From Bacteroidales bacterium (GTDB lineage: Bacteria; Bacteroidota; Bacteroidia; Bacteroidales; Lentimicrobiaceae), in the NCBI GenBank assembly GCA_024636955.1, contig JAGXGB010000024.1, positions 25,162 through 89,161 on the forward strand: 64,000 nt of DNA, given 5' to 3'. Each line of letters opens with the position of its first letter. Position 1 is the first letter of the stretch. The notes beneath the pieces were generated by a model. That model worked only from the letters and a program-made list of their open reading frames with translations. It ran no database searches and had not been told where the DNA came from. The position numbers and the translations under genes were made by a program. This document shows, piece after piece, positions 35,523 to 43,410 of the stretch.

Positions 35523-35710
35523 AATACTGGTTGATTAATAGGTTGAAGCTACCAGAATTTCAGGTGAAGTTATTGTAATAATAGGTTATAGCTGTTAGAA
35601 CAAAAGGATGAAGTTACTGGAATAACAATTGAAGCTAACAGATTAATGGTTGAATCTACCAGATTATAATATTAAGTTCCAGAATAGTGGAAAGGTAATT
35701 AGAATAGTAG
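35523..35710. repeat. Degenerate 21-bp tandem repeat array, about nine units
   Basis: The region between efp and the ABC ATPase repeats a motif close to TGAAGCTACCAGAATAATAGG. Clear units start at 35544, 35565, 35586, 35609, 35630, 35651 and 35672, that is every 21 bases with one 23-base step, and weaker units flank them on both sides. Some units read as heptads without stops for two or three copies, but stops and the 2-base insertion prevent one long frame. The last unit touches the end of the ABC gene. No known family is recognised. Confidence 0.65.
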
Positions 35711-36358
35711 AAGGGAAGGATCAGTAACAGGAATGCCTTTATAGTCCTCAAGATTTATTTGCTGATTGCAGAAACTGAATTCATGAGCAATAGAGTTAGA
35801 GCTTACAATAACAGTCCTATTTTCATAGTATTTGGTAATAAGCTCATTATACCATTCAATACCTGCATGATCGAGATTAGATGTTGGTTCATCAAGCAGC
35901 AGTACAGGTGTTTCACTTAAAATAGCCAACGCCAGCTTAACCCGCTGTTTCATACCGGAGGAGAAGTTTCTTATTGGCTTATTAAGGCTCTTTTCAAGCT
36001 TGCATATTTTGGTTACTTCTATTGCCGTATGATTTTGGTAAAATGGCTTAAGGCGACGATGGAAATTAATCATTTCCTCCAAGGTAAACTCTTCAATCAG
36101 TTCAATGTATGGAGCACTTATTGCCATCAGCCTGAATGCGTTTTCAGGAGCTACAATTACGCCTTCTCTTTGATACCTTACTTCTCCCAGTGTTGGTATA
36201 ATTGCAGATAGTATTACCTGAAGCAGAGTAGACTTTCCTGAGCCATTAGAACCAAGTATTGCTGTGGGGTTATCAGGTGAAATATCACACGACAAATCAG
36301 AGAATATCCAGTCAGTGTTATATTGCTTACCTATTTTATCAAGAGTAATTGTAACCAT
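35699..36358 (-). CDS. Stand-alone ABC transporter ATP-binding protein
   Basis: The 219-residue ATPase has Walker A GSNGSGKST (about 37-45), the signature FSSGMKQR and Walker B LLLDEPTSNLD, followed by a switch region SSNSIAHE where the usual His is absent (Ser-Asn-Ser). It has no membrane domain and no permease gene nearby. The protein resembles CcmA- or ABC-2-type ATPases, but its partner is unknown. It follows lpxA on the same strand after a 71-base gap with a long inverted repeat. Confidence 0.78.
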   Translation of the reverse strand: MVTITLDKIGKQYNTDWIFSDLSCDISPDNPTAILGSNGSGKSTLLQVILSAIIPTLGEVRYQREGVIVAPENAFRLMAISAPYIELIEEFTLEEMINFHRRLKPFYQNHTAIEVTKICKLEKSLNKPIRNFSSGMKQRVKLALAILSETPVLLLDEPTSNLDHAGIEWYNELITKYYENRTVIVSSNSIAHEFSFCNQQINLEDYKGIPVTDPSLLLF

Positions 36359-36372
36359 CGTTTTTATAACTA

Positions 36373-36418
36373 ATTAGAAACGGCCACCAATATCAATAAA
36401 TTGATGGCCGTTTCTAAT
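36373..36418 (-). terminator. Long inverted repeat after lpxA, possible terminator
   Basis: A perfect 14-bp stem (ATTAGAAACGGCCA / TGGCCGTTTCTAAT) encloses an 18-base loop that itself can pair (TCAAT / ATTGA). It starts 12 bases after the lpxA stop on the minus strand. There is no T-run on either side, so it may be a processing or stability hairpin rather than a classical terminator. Confidence 0.5.
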
Positions 36419-36429
36419 GAACTGATCTT

Positions 36430-37215
36430 TTAAATTTGCTTTGAATATCCTTTCATGATTCCACGGCTCGACTTTGAAATGAAGGTTATAATTTCATCTC
36501 TTTCGCTTGTTGCAGGAAGGTTAGCTTCAATGTATTCCAAAGCTTGTGAAACATTATTTCCTTTCAGATAAATGAAACGGTAAATGTCCTGAATCTCATT
36601 GATCTTTTCAGATGTAAAACCTCTTCTACGCAGACCAATGGAATTAACCCCAACATAAGAAAGAGGCTCACGGGCTGCTTTTGTGAAAGGAGGTACATCT
36701 TTACGAACGAGTGATCCACCCGATATCATAACATGTGCTCCAATATTAACAAATTGGTGTACGGCTGATAACCCACCTATAATTGCCCAATCTTCAACTA
36801 CAATATGACCGGCAAGGGTAGCACCATTGGCCAGTATAACATTATTTCCGATTATGCAGTCGTGGGCAACATGTACGTATGCCATTAGCAGGCAATTACT
36901 ACCTACAACAGTTTCGTAATTGGCTTTCGTGCCCCTGTTTATTGTTACAAATTCTCTGATAACAGTATTATCTCCAATCTTAACAATAGTTTCTTCATTG
37001 TTGAATTTAAGGTCTTGTGGTACGGCGGCAATAACTGCACCGGGAAAAATCTTACAATTCTTCCCGATTCTGGCGCCTTCCATAATGGTAACATTGGATC
37101 CAATCCATGTTCCTTCGCCTATTTCAACATTTTTTTCTATATTAACAAAAGGCTCAATTACCGTGTTTTTAGCAACTTTTGCCTGAGGGTGAACGTATGC
37201 AAGTGGTTGGTTCAT
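36430..37215 (-). CDS. lpxA: UDP-N-acetylglucosamine acyltransferase
   Basis: The 261-residue protein is a left-handed beta-helix of hexapeptide repeats with the LpxA catalytic block AHDCIIGNNVILANGATLAGH (here marked by HVAHDCIIGNN with its catalytic His) and C-terminal helices. It catalyses the first acylation step in lipid A synthesis. The ATG is one base after the stop of lpxC-fabZ, so the two are translated from the same mRNA. Confidence 0.95.
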   Translation of the reverse strand: MNQPLAYVHPQAKVAKNTVIEPFVNIEKNVEIGEGTWIGSNVTIMEGARIGKNCKIFPGAVIAAVPQDLKFNNEETIVKIGDNTVIREFVTINRGTKANYETVVGSNCLLMAYVHVAHDCIIGNNVILANGATLAGHIVVEDWAIIGGLSAVHQFVNIGAHVMISGGSLVRKDVPPFTKAAREPLSYVGVNSIGLRRRGFTSEKINEIQDIYRFIYLKGNNVSQALEYIEANLPATSERDEIITFISKSSRGIMKGYSKQI

Positions 37216-37216
37216 A

Positions 37217-38617
37217 TTATTGATCTTGTTTCCTGACTATCTGAGCCATTAACTCAGCTTCAGTTGTTACTTTATTTCCTACGTATGCTGTGCCTCTCAT
37301 ATGACAAATGCCTCGCCTTACAGGGCTTATTAACTCAAGATGGAAGATAAGAGTGTCTCCGGGAACAACTTTTTGCCTGAACTTAACATTGTCAATCTTG
37401 AGGAAATATGTTATGTAATTTTCAGGGTCCTTCACTGAACTCAGTACAAGTATTCCACCTGACTGTGCCATTGCTTCGAGAATAAGTACTCCGGGCATTA
37501 GCGGCTCATCAGGGAAATGGCCTGCAAAGAATGCTTCATTCATTGAAACATTCTTTAGTCCTATCACTTCACTCTCATTCATCCTGAGGATTTTGTCAAC
37601 TAAGAGAAATGGAGGCCTGTGTGGCAGTAGTCTTTTTATTTCATTAATATCGTAAAGAGGCGGGACATTAGGGTCATATTTAGGCGGTAAGTTAAGTGAC
37701 TTCTTGCCGTTAATATGTTGTTTAATGATTTTTGCGAAATTGGTGTTGGAGCTATGGCCCGGTCGTGTTGCAATTAAGTGTCCTTTTATTCGTACACCGG
37801 CAAGTGAAAGATCACCAATAACATCCAGTAGTTTATGTCGTGCAGGTTCATTAGCGAAGTGCAATTCCAGGTTGTTTATGATTCCCTCCTTAAGGACTTC
37901 AACATGCGGCTTATTAAAGAAAGTGGCTAACCTGTCGAGCTCATCCTGTTCAATAAGCCTGTTTACAAACACTATAGCATTACTAAGGTCACCACCTTTA
38001 ATAAGATTGTGTTGAATAAGAAACTCCAGTTCATGAAGGAAAACAAATGTACGGCATCCACTAATCTCTGAAGCAAAATCATCCAGATTGTCTAGTTGAG
38101 CATTTTGCGTCCCTAACACTTTTGTTTCATAATCAATCATTACTGAAAGCTTGAACGTGTCATTAGGAATCAGTAACAGTTCAGCGTTCTTCTTTTCATC
38201 ATAATACCTTATAACTTCATCAACAACAAAGTATTCTCTCTCTGCATTTTGCTCTTCAATACCAACACTTTTAATTGCTTCAACATAAAAGTGTGAACTT
38301 CCATCAAGTATTGGAGTTTCAGGACAATCCAGGTCAACCAACACATTGTCTAAATCCATTCCTGTGAGAGCTGCCAGTACGTGTTCTATTGTGCTTACCC
38401 TGGTACCGTTATACTCAATACTGGTTCCCCTTGAAGTGTCAACTACCAGGTCAGCATCTGCATCAACAACAGGCTGATCAGGTAAATCAACTCTGCGGAA
38501 TTTAAACCCATGATTCTCAGGTGCCGGGCGAAGTGTTATCGTAACTTCCATACCCGTATGTAACCCTGCGCCGGAAATCGTTACGGCTTCTTTAAGTGTC
38601 TTTTGTTTAACTGACAT
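37217..38617 (-). CDS. lpxC-fabZ: Bifunctional LpxC deacetylase / FabZ 3-hydroxyacyl-ACP dehydratase
   Basis: The 466-residue fusion has an LpxC half (about 1-300) with the zinc ligands in STIEHVLAAL and HKLLDVIGDL, and a FabZ half (about 320-466) with LPHRPPFLLVDKIL, GHFPDEPLMPGVLILEAMAQSGG. LpxC performs the committed step of lipid A synthesis; FabZ makes enoyl-ACP from the same hydroxyacyl-ACP pool, so the fusion ties two competing uses together. This fusion is common in Bacteroidota. The ATG at 38615-38617 follows a TAATTTTG box. Confidence 0.95.
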   Translation of the reverse strand: MSVKQKTLKEAVTISGAGLHTGMEVTITLRPAPENHGFKFRRVDLPDQPVVDADADLVVDTSRGTSIEYNGTRVSTIEHVLAALTGMDLDNVLVDLDCPETPILDGSSHFYVEAIKSVGIEEQNAEREYFVVDEVIRYYDEKKNAELLLIPNDTFKLSVMIDYETKVLGTQNAQLDNLDDFASEISGCRTFVFLHELEFLIQHNLIKGGDLSNAIVFVNRLIEQDELDRLATFFNKPHVEVLKEGIINNLELHFANEPARHKLLDVIGDLSLAGVRIKGHLIATRPGHSSNTNFAKIIKQHINGKKSLNLPPKYDPNVPPLYDINEIKRLLPHRPPFLLVDKILRMNESEVIGLKNVSMNEAFFAGHFPDEPLMPGVLILEAMAQSGGILVLSSVKDPENYITYFLKIDNVKFRQKVVPGDTLIFHLELISPVRRGICHMRGTAYVGNKVTTEAELMAQIVRKQDQ

Positions 38618-38625
38618 ATGGTCCG

Positions 38626-38633
38626 CAAAATTA
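38626..38633 (-). promoter_or_regulatory. Candidate promoter box of lpxC-fabZ, very short leader
   Basis: TAATTTTG on the minus strand ends eight bases before the lpxC-fabZ ATG, so the transcript would have only a few untranslated bases. It is a second case like murB and the DUF5916 gene. A clear -33 TTG is not seen. Confidence 0.45.
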
Positions 38634-38736
38634 ATGTATTTTTTATTCTGTAACTTACTATGCTGAAAACAGGTGTTGCAAACAACAAAGTGCTTAGGGT
38701 ATAGCTGCTATATTACAGCATAATGTTATTGATTAT

Positions 38737-39762
38737 TTACTGCTTTTTAATCTCTTTCTCCAAAGCATTAATCCTATCGATGATCTTGTTAAGGTTACGA
38801 AAGTGCACATAAGCCTTTCTGTATACTGATATATCAAAAGCTGGACTTCCCATAAGTATTTCTCCATCGGCAATATTGGTTGAAATACCTGATTGGGCAG
38901 CTATTTTCACATTATTACCAATAACCAGGTGTCCGGTTATTCCTACCTGTCCGCCAATCATACAGTTTTTACCGATCCTTGTTGAGCCGGCAATTCCTGT
39001 TTGAGCCGCTATAACTGTATTTTCACCAATTTCAACATTATGGGCTATTTGAATAAGGTTATCGAGTTTAACTCCCTTACCAATAACTGTTGACCCCAAT
39101 GTAGCCCTGTCAATAGTTGTATTAGAGCCTATGTCTACATAATCATGTATTACAACATTGCCAATTTGTGCAACTTTCTTAAATTGACTGTCACTTTGCG
39201 GGAAGAAGCCAAAGCCATCAGCCCCTATAACAACGCCTGAATGAATGATACAGCTCTTGCCTATTGAACTGCCAATATAAATTTTTACCCCTGCAAAAAT
39301 GGTTGTATTATCACCTATTGAAACGTTATCACCAATATAACATCCCGGATATATTCTCACGTTATTACCTATCTGCACGTTTTCACCTATACTGGTGAAT
39401 TCGCCTATATAGCAATCGCTGCCGTATGATGCTGATTCAGGTATATGTGCTTGTGGTGATATGCCCTTTTTATCCTGAACCATTAAATTATATGTTTCAA
39501 GCATTTTGGCAAAAGCCTCATAGGCATTCTCTACCCTGATGAGTGTACATTTTAAATCAGACTCAGCAACAAAATCATTATTTACAATAACAACTGATGC
39601 TTCTGTTTCGTATATATAATGGGTGTATTTGGGGTTTCCAAGGAAGGTAATTGAACCGGGCTGACCTTGTTCTATTTTGGATAATTTATTAACTTCAATC
39701 GCAGGATCGCCTTCAACTTTACCATTTATCATGGAGGCTATATCTTGTGCAGTGAATTTCAT
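38737..39762 (-). CDS. lpxD: UDP-3-O-(3-hydroxymyristoyl)glucosamine N-acyltransferase
   Basis: The 341-residue protein has the LpxD N-terminal domain, then beta-helix repeats with the catalytic segment DNLIQIAHNVEIGENT, AAQTGIAGSTRIG and GGQVGITGHLVIG, and a C-terminal helix ending in a basic EKEIKKQ. It adds the second acyl chain in lipid A synthesis. It sits 119 bases upstream of lpxC-fabZ on the same strand, giving the order lpxD, lpxC-fabZ, lpxA. A paralogue lies at 33843-34790. Confidence 0.93.
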   Translation of the reverse strand: MKFTAQDIASMINGKVEGDPAIEVNKLSKIEQGQPGSITFLGNPKYTHYIYETEASVVIVNNDFVAESDLKCTLIRVENAYEAFAKMLETYNLMVQDKKGISPQAHIPESASYGSDCYIGEFTSIGENVQIGNNVRIYPGCYIGDNVSIGDNTTIFAGVKIYIGSSIGKSCIIHSGVVIGADGFGFFPQSDSQFKKVAQIGNVVIHDYVDIGSNTTIDRATLGSTVIGKGVKLDNLIQIAHNVEIGENTVIAAQTGIAGSTRIGKNCMIGGQVGITGHLVIGNNVKIAAQSGISTNIADGEILMGSPAFDISVYRKAYVHFRNLNKIIDRINALEKEIKKQ

Positions 39763-39899
39763 TATTGCTTAAAGTTTAGTACAATACTGATAATCAGTTC
39801 TTTTTCTACTTAACAGGTAGTCATACAGTGCTACCCTTAAAATCGGTGCAATTTACCGATTTTAAGTTAATAACTAAAGAATAAATACGTTGCACTGTT

Positions 39900-41150
39900 C
39901 TAAATGCGTTTTATGCTCTTCGGATACGAGAGAAAGTACTTGGTTACCGATTTTGTGAGTATTGATACATTCAATTGATCTGATGAATCGTAAATGTCAA
40001 CTACCGTACCATCTTTATTAAGTATGTTGATCTTGTCGTACTCCGGTATATAAGCATTATTGGTGATTGTGCCGGTGCTGAAAAGGAAATCTGCCTCTCC
40101 AATTTCTTTGATAGAGAATTCTTTAATGATCATTTCCCTAAGTGCATTTATTTCCAATTCACTGTATGGCTCATTCCTAAGTTCAGTTCTAAAGAGATTG
40201 CGCTGTACTAAACCATTTGCAAGAAACGATAATACTTTATCTTGGTGGTCAACCCAAACCTTGAGGCTTGCAAATATGTCATAGTCATCAAGTCTGGCAA
40301 ACTGATCAATTAAGCCCTGGTCGTTTACAAAATCCTCCCTAACAAAGTTGTTATGAAGGAAATGTAACAATGTAGGCGAGGCAAACAGGTTTTCCCCTTT
40401 TGATATAAGCAGCTTAGCTCTTTTCAATAGATTGATAAGTAAGTTCTCAGCTCCAACCACAGTTTTGTGGTAATATACCTGCCAATACATTAACCGGCGG
40501 GCCACTATGAACTTTTCAATCGAATAAATGCCTTTTGCTTCTACCATCAGCTCATCATCTTTCACTATGAGCATCTTTATCAGCCTATCCGTATTGATTA
40601 CACCTTCTGATACGCCTGTATAAAAACTGTCACGCTTTAAATAATCAAGCCGGTCCATATCCAGTTGGCTTGATACCAATTGATGCAGGAACTTCTTATG
40701 GTACCTCCCCATGAATATATCAAGGGCAAGATCGAGCCTACCGTTTAATTCTTTATTCAGCTTTTGAATTATCAAAACGCCAAGATCCTCATGAGTCATA
40801 CCCTTAACAATTGTGTACTCAAGGGAGTGAGAGAAAGGGCCATGGCCTATGTCATGAAGCAGAATCGCAGCCAAGGTAGCTTCAGCTTCCTGCTCAGTGA
40901 TTACTGATCCCTTCATTCTTAGGGTTTCAATTGCTTCCATCATCAAATGCATGGCACCAAGTGCATGGTGAAATCGCGTATGTAGTGCACCGGGATAAAC
41001 AAAAGATGTAAGTCCCAGTTGCCTGATTCGTCGTAACCGTTGGAAAAGAGGATTTTCAATCAGTGAAAACAGAAAATCACCAGGAATGGTGACGAAACCA
41101 TAAACAGGATCGTTTACAATCTTTCGATGATTTGGGGATATTTGGTCCAC
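39900..41150 (-). CDS. HD-domain phosphohydrolase
   Basis: The 416-residue protein begins with a DPVYGFV motif and FQRLRRIRQLG, then shows HD-domain ligands HHALGAMH (His61) and LLHDIGHGPFSHSLE (His99-Asp100), and SQLDMDRLDYLKRD. This pattern is typical of dNTPase-like, SAMHD1-related HD proteins; the substrate is not proven. The start is GTG at 41148-41150, the only codon before the conserved N-terminus. It is transcribed with, or just upstream of, lpxD. Confidence 0.85.
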   Translation of the reverse strand: MDQISPNHRKIVNDPVYGFVTIPGDFLFSLIENPLFQRLRRIRQLGLTSFVYPGALHTRFHHALGAMHLMMEAIETLRMKGSVITEQEAEATLAAILLHDIGHGPFSHSLEYTIVKGMTHEDLGVLIIQKLNKELNGRLDLALDIFMGRYHKKFLHQLVSSQLDMDRLDYLKRDSFYTGVSEGVINTDRLIKMLIVKDDELMVEAKGIYSIEKFIVARRLMYWQVYYHKTVVGAENLLINLLKRAKLLISKGENLFASPTLLHFLHNNFVREDFVNDQGLIDQFARLDDYDIFASLKVWVDHQDKVLSFLANGLVQRNLFRTELRNEPYSELEINALREMIIKEFSIKEIGEADFLFSTGTITNNAYIPEYDKINILNKDGTVVDIYDSSDQLNVSILTKSVTKYFLSYPKSIKRI

Positions 41151-41156
41151 GAGGCC

Positions 41157-41164
41157 TATCTTTG
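41157..41164 (+). promoter_or_regulatory. Candidate porX promoter box
   Basis: TATCTTTG at 41157-41164 fits the -7 consensus, with TTTG about 22 bases upstream (41131-41134). It would give porX a leader of roughly 120 bases, long compared with other genes here. Confidence 0.4.
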
Positions 41165-41291
41165 TATGTTAAAAATTGTTTATTATTAGGAAACGGATAA
41201 TAAAAGTCGACAAAACTCCTTTATTAAAGATAGAGATAGTAATGTAACAAATGTACGGACATTAACAATTAATTACACTTAACCGAAAATA

Positions 41292-42851
41292 ATGGAAAAA
41301 ATATCAATACTATGGGCTGATGACGAGATCGATCTCCTCAAACCTCATATTATGTTTTTAAAAGATAAGGGTTATAACGTAGTAACCACAAATAACGGCG
41401 TAGAAGCAATTGATATTATTAAGGCACAGCCTTTTGATTTTGATATAGTATTTCTTGATGAACAAATGCCCGGGCTTTCAGGTGTTGAAACTCTCATGCA
41501 AATCAAGAACGCTTATCCAAACCTTCCTGTGGTGATGATCACTAAGAGTGAGGAAGAAACGATTATGGAGGATGCTATAGGTTCTAATATTTCTGATTAC
41601 CTTATAAAACCTGTAAACCCCAACCAAATACTGCTTAGCATAAAAAAGAATCTTGAAAATAAGAAGCTGATAAGTGAAAAGACTACACATACATATCAGC
41701 AACAATTCAGGAATATAGGAATGGAAATCAGCAACAAGCTTGATTTCAATGAGTGGGTTGAGATATACAGAAAACTCGTTTACTGGGATATTGAGCTCGA
41801 GAAATCAAAGGATAACAGTATGGTTGATGTCCTCAAAATGCAGCGCTCGGAAGCCGGACAAATGTTTAGCAGGTTTATTGAGAACAACTACCTCGACTGG
41901 ATTAATGCCAAGGCAAAAGAAAGGCCTGTGATGTCGCACACTTTGTTCCGTGATAAAATGTTCCCTCTGGTTGAAGAAAATCCGGGCATGTTTATGATAC
42001 TAATTGATAATCTCAGGTATGACCAGTGGAAAGTATTACAACCTATCATTGAAGATTACTACAGAGTAGAGAATGATGAAGTGTACTACGCTATACTACC
42101 AACAACTACCCAATATGCCCGCAATGCCTTATTCTCAGGACTCCTACCTACTGAAATTGAAAGAAAGTATCCAAAATACTGGATCAATGAAGATGAAGAA
42201 GGAACAAAAAACCAATTTGAAGGCGAGCTATTGGGTGAACAGCTTAAAAGGTTTGGCAAGGATATGAAATACTCCTATCATAAGATACTTAACCTTACCG
42301 CTGGCAGGAAATTGGTGGAAATACTTCCTAATCTTATTAGCAACAAGTTTAATGTGATAGTGTATAATTTTGTTGATATGCTGTCGCATGCCCGTACTGA
42401 GATGGAAGTTATAAGGGAGCTTGCTGATGATGAAGCTGCTTACCGCTCAATCACCGTTTCGTGGTTTGAGCACTCGCCACTGCTCGATATTATCAGGTTC
42501 CTCTCTGATCGTAAAATACCTGTAGTTATTACATCTGACCACGGTTCAGTTAGAGTGGAATCTCCGGTTAAGATCATAGGAGATAAGGCAACCAACACAA
42601 ATTTAAGGTACAAAACCGGCCGAAGTCTTAGTTATAATAAAAAGGAAGTGTTTGAAGTGAAAAATCCTGCTGATATCTTTCTGCCTAGAACAAATGTAAG
42701 CTCCAATTATGTTTTCTGCCGAAATACTGATTTCTTTGCTTATCCAAATAACTATAACTATTACGTAAATTATTACAAGAACACATTTCAACATGGTGGT
42801 ATATCCATGGAAGAAATCATGATTCCATTTGTTACTCTAAAATCACGATAG
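41292..42851 (+). CDS. porX: T9SS response regulator PorX (REC-PglZ)
   Basis: The 519-residue protein has a receiver domain (about 1-120) with Asp10, Asp11, phospho-acceptor Asp56, Thr84 and Lys106, a helical linker, and a PglZ alkaline-phosphatase-superfamily domain (about 200-519). The expected metal and nucleophile residues are visible: Asp239 in LIDNLRYD, Thr271/272 in PTTTQYARN, Asp362 and His366, Asp416-His417 in TSDHGS and His501. In Porphyromonas PorX works with PorY and a sigma factor to control T9SS genes, and its PglZ domain cleaves cyclic oligonucleotides. porY is not in the window. The tsaE gene follows six bases later. Confidence 0.93.
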   Translation: MEKISILWADDEIDLLKPHIMFLKDKGYNVVTTNNGVEAIDIIKAQPFDFDIVFLDEQMPGLSGVETLMQIKNAYPNLPVVMITKSEEETIMEDAIGSNISDYLIKPVNPNQILLSIKKNLENKKLISEKTTHTYQQQFRNIGMEISNKLDFNEWVEIYRKLVYWDIELEKSKDNSMVDVLKMQRSEAGQMFSRFIENNYLDWINAKAKERPVMSHTLFRDKMFPLVEENPGMFMILIDNLRYDQWKVLQPIIEDYYRVENDEVYYAILPTTTQYARNALFSGLLPTEIERKYPKYWINEDEEGTKNQFEGELLGEQLKRFGKDMKYSYHKILNLTAGRKLVEILPNLISNKFNVIVYNFVDMLSHARTEMEVIRELADDEAAYRSITVSWFEHSPLLDIIRFLSDRKIPVVITSDHGSVRVESPVKIIGDKATNTNLRYKTGRSLSYNKKEVFEVKNPADIFLPRTNVSSNYVFCRNTDFFAYPNNYNYYVNYYKNTFQHGGISMEEIMIPFVTLKSR

Positions 42852-42856
42852 ATTGA

Positions 42857-43291
42857 ATGACCAACTTTCAAATTAAATGTAAGGATGTAAGTGAGCTTAA
42901 ATCAGTTGCAGAGCAAATACTTGAAACCTATTCTTCTGAGAAGATATTCTTGCTATCCGGTAAAATGGGTGCCGGCAAAACTACACTTATAAAGGAGATG
43001 TGCAGGGTTATGAAGGTTGTTGATGTTGTTAACAGCCCAACTTTCTCAATAGTAAATGAATATAAGACTACAAATGGCAAAAGTGTTTTCCATTTCGACT
43101 TATATAGAATCAAGTCACCCATTGAACTACTTGATCTGGGTTATGAAGAATATCTATACAGTGATTCAATATGTTTAATTGAATGGCCTGAACTGGCAAC
43201 TGACCTTATGCCACCGGTTTATGTTATGATCAATATTGAAGCAGATGAATTGACAAATGAGAGAGTGTTCAGTATGCAATTGAATATGTAA
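42857..43291 (+). CDS. tsaE: tRNA threonylcarbamoyladenosine biosynthesis ATPase TsaE
   Basis: The 144-residue ATPase has Walker A GKMGAGKTT (about residues 35-43), the NSPTFSIVNEY switch segment and HFDLYRI, then IEWPE near the C-terminus. TsaE works with TsaB and TsaD to make the t6A base next to tRNA anticodons. It is five bases after porX, so probably the same transcript. It ends just before a pair of palindromic repeats. Confidence 0.93.
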   Translation: MTNFQIKCKDVSELKSVAEQILETYSSEKIFLLSGKMGAGKTTLIKEMCRVMKVVDVVNSPTFSIVNEYKTTNGKSVFHFDLYRIKSPIELLDLGYEEYLYSDSICLIEWPELATDLMPPVYVMINIEADELTNERVFSMQLNM

Positions 43292-43304
43292 AGAGGCGAT
43301 TACG

Positions 43305-43361
43305 GTAGAGACGCGATTAATCGCGTCTGTACACGCAAATATAGACGCGATTAATCGCGTC
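43305..43361. repeat. Pair of identical intergenic palindromes (GACGCGATTAATCGCGTC)
   Basis: Two copies of the same 18-20-bp perfect palindrome lie 35 bp apart: AGACGCGATTAATCGCGTCT at 43309-43328 (imperfectly extended to 43305-43332) and GACGCGATTAATCGCGTC at 43344-43361. Both are followed by (A/T)GTAC. The second is followed by a T-run. They look like a REP- or MITE-type dispersed palindrome and could also end tsaE transcription. They sit just upstream of the ald promoter box. Confidence 0.75.
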
Positions 43362-43376
43362 AGTACATTTTTTTTA

Positions 43377-43384
43377 TAGTTTTG
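43377..43384 (+). promoter_or_regulatory. Candidate ald promoter box
   Basis: TAGTTTTG is 26 bases before the ald ATG at 43411 and fits TAnnTTTG. The second palindrome lies just where RNA polymerase would bind upstream, so it could affect ald expression. Confidence 0.45.
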
Positions 43385-43410
43385 CATTAATGGATAACGA
43401 ATAGTCAATA

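Noticed and set aside
41292..42851. PglZ domain as a hint of a BREX phage-defence island
   Set aside because: The domain is fused to a receiver domain, which is the PorX layout. No brxC, pglX, brxL or other BREX genes lie nearby; neighbours are housekeeping genes.
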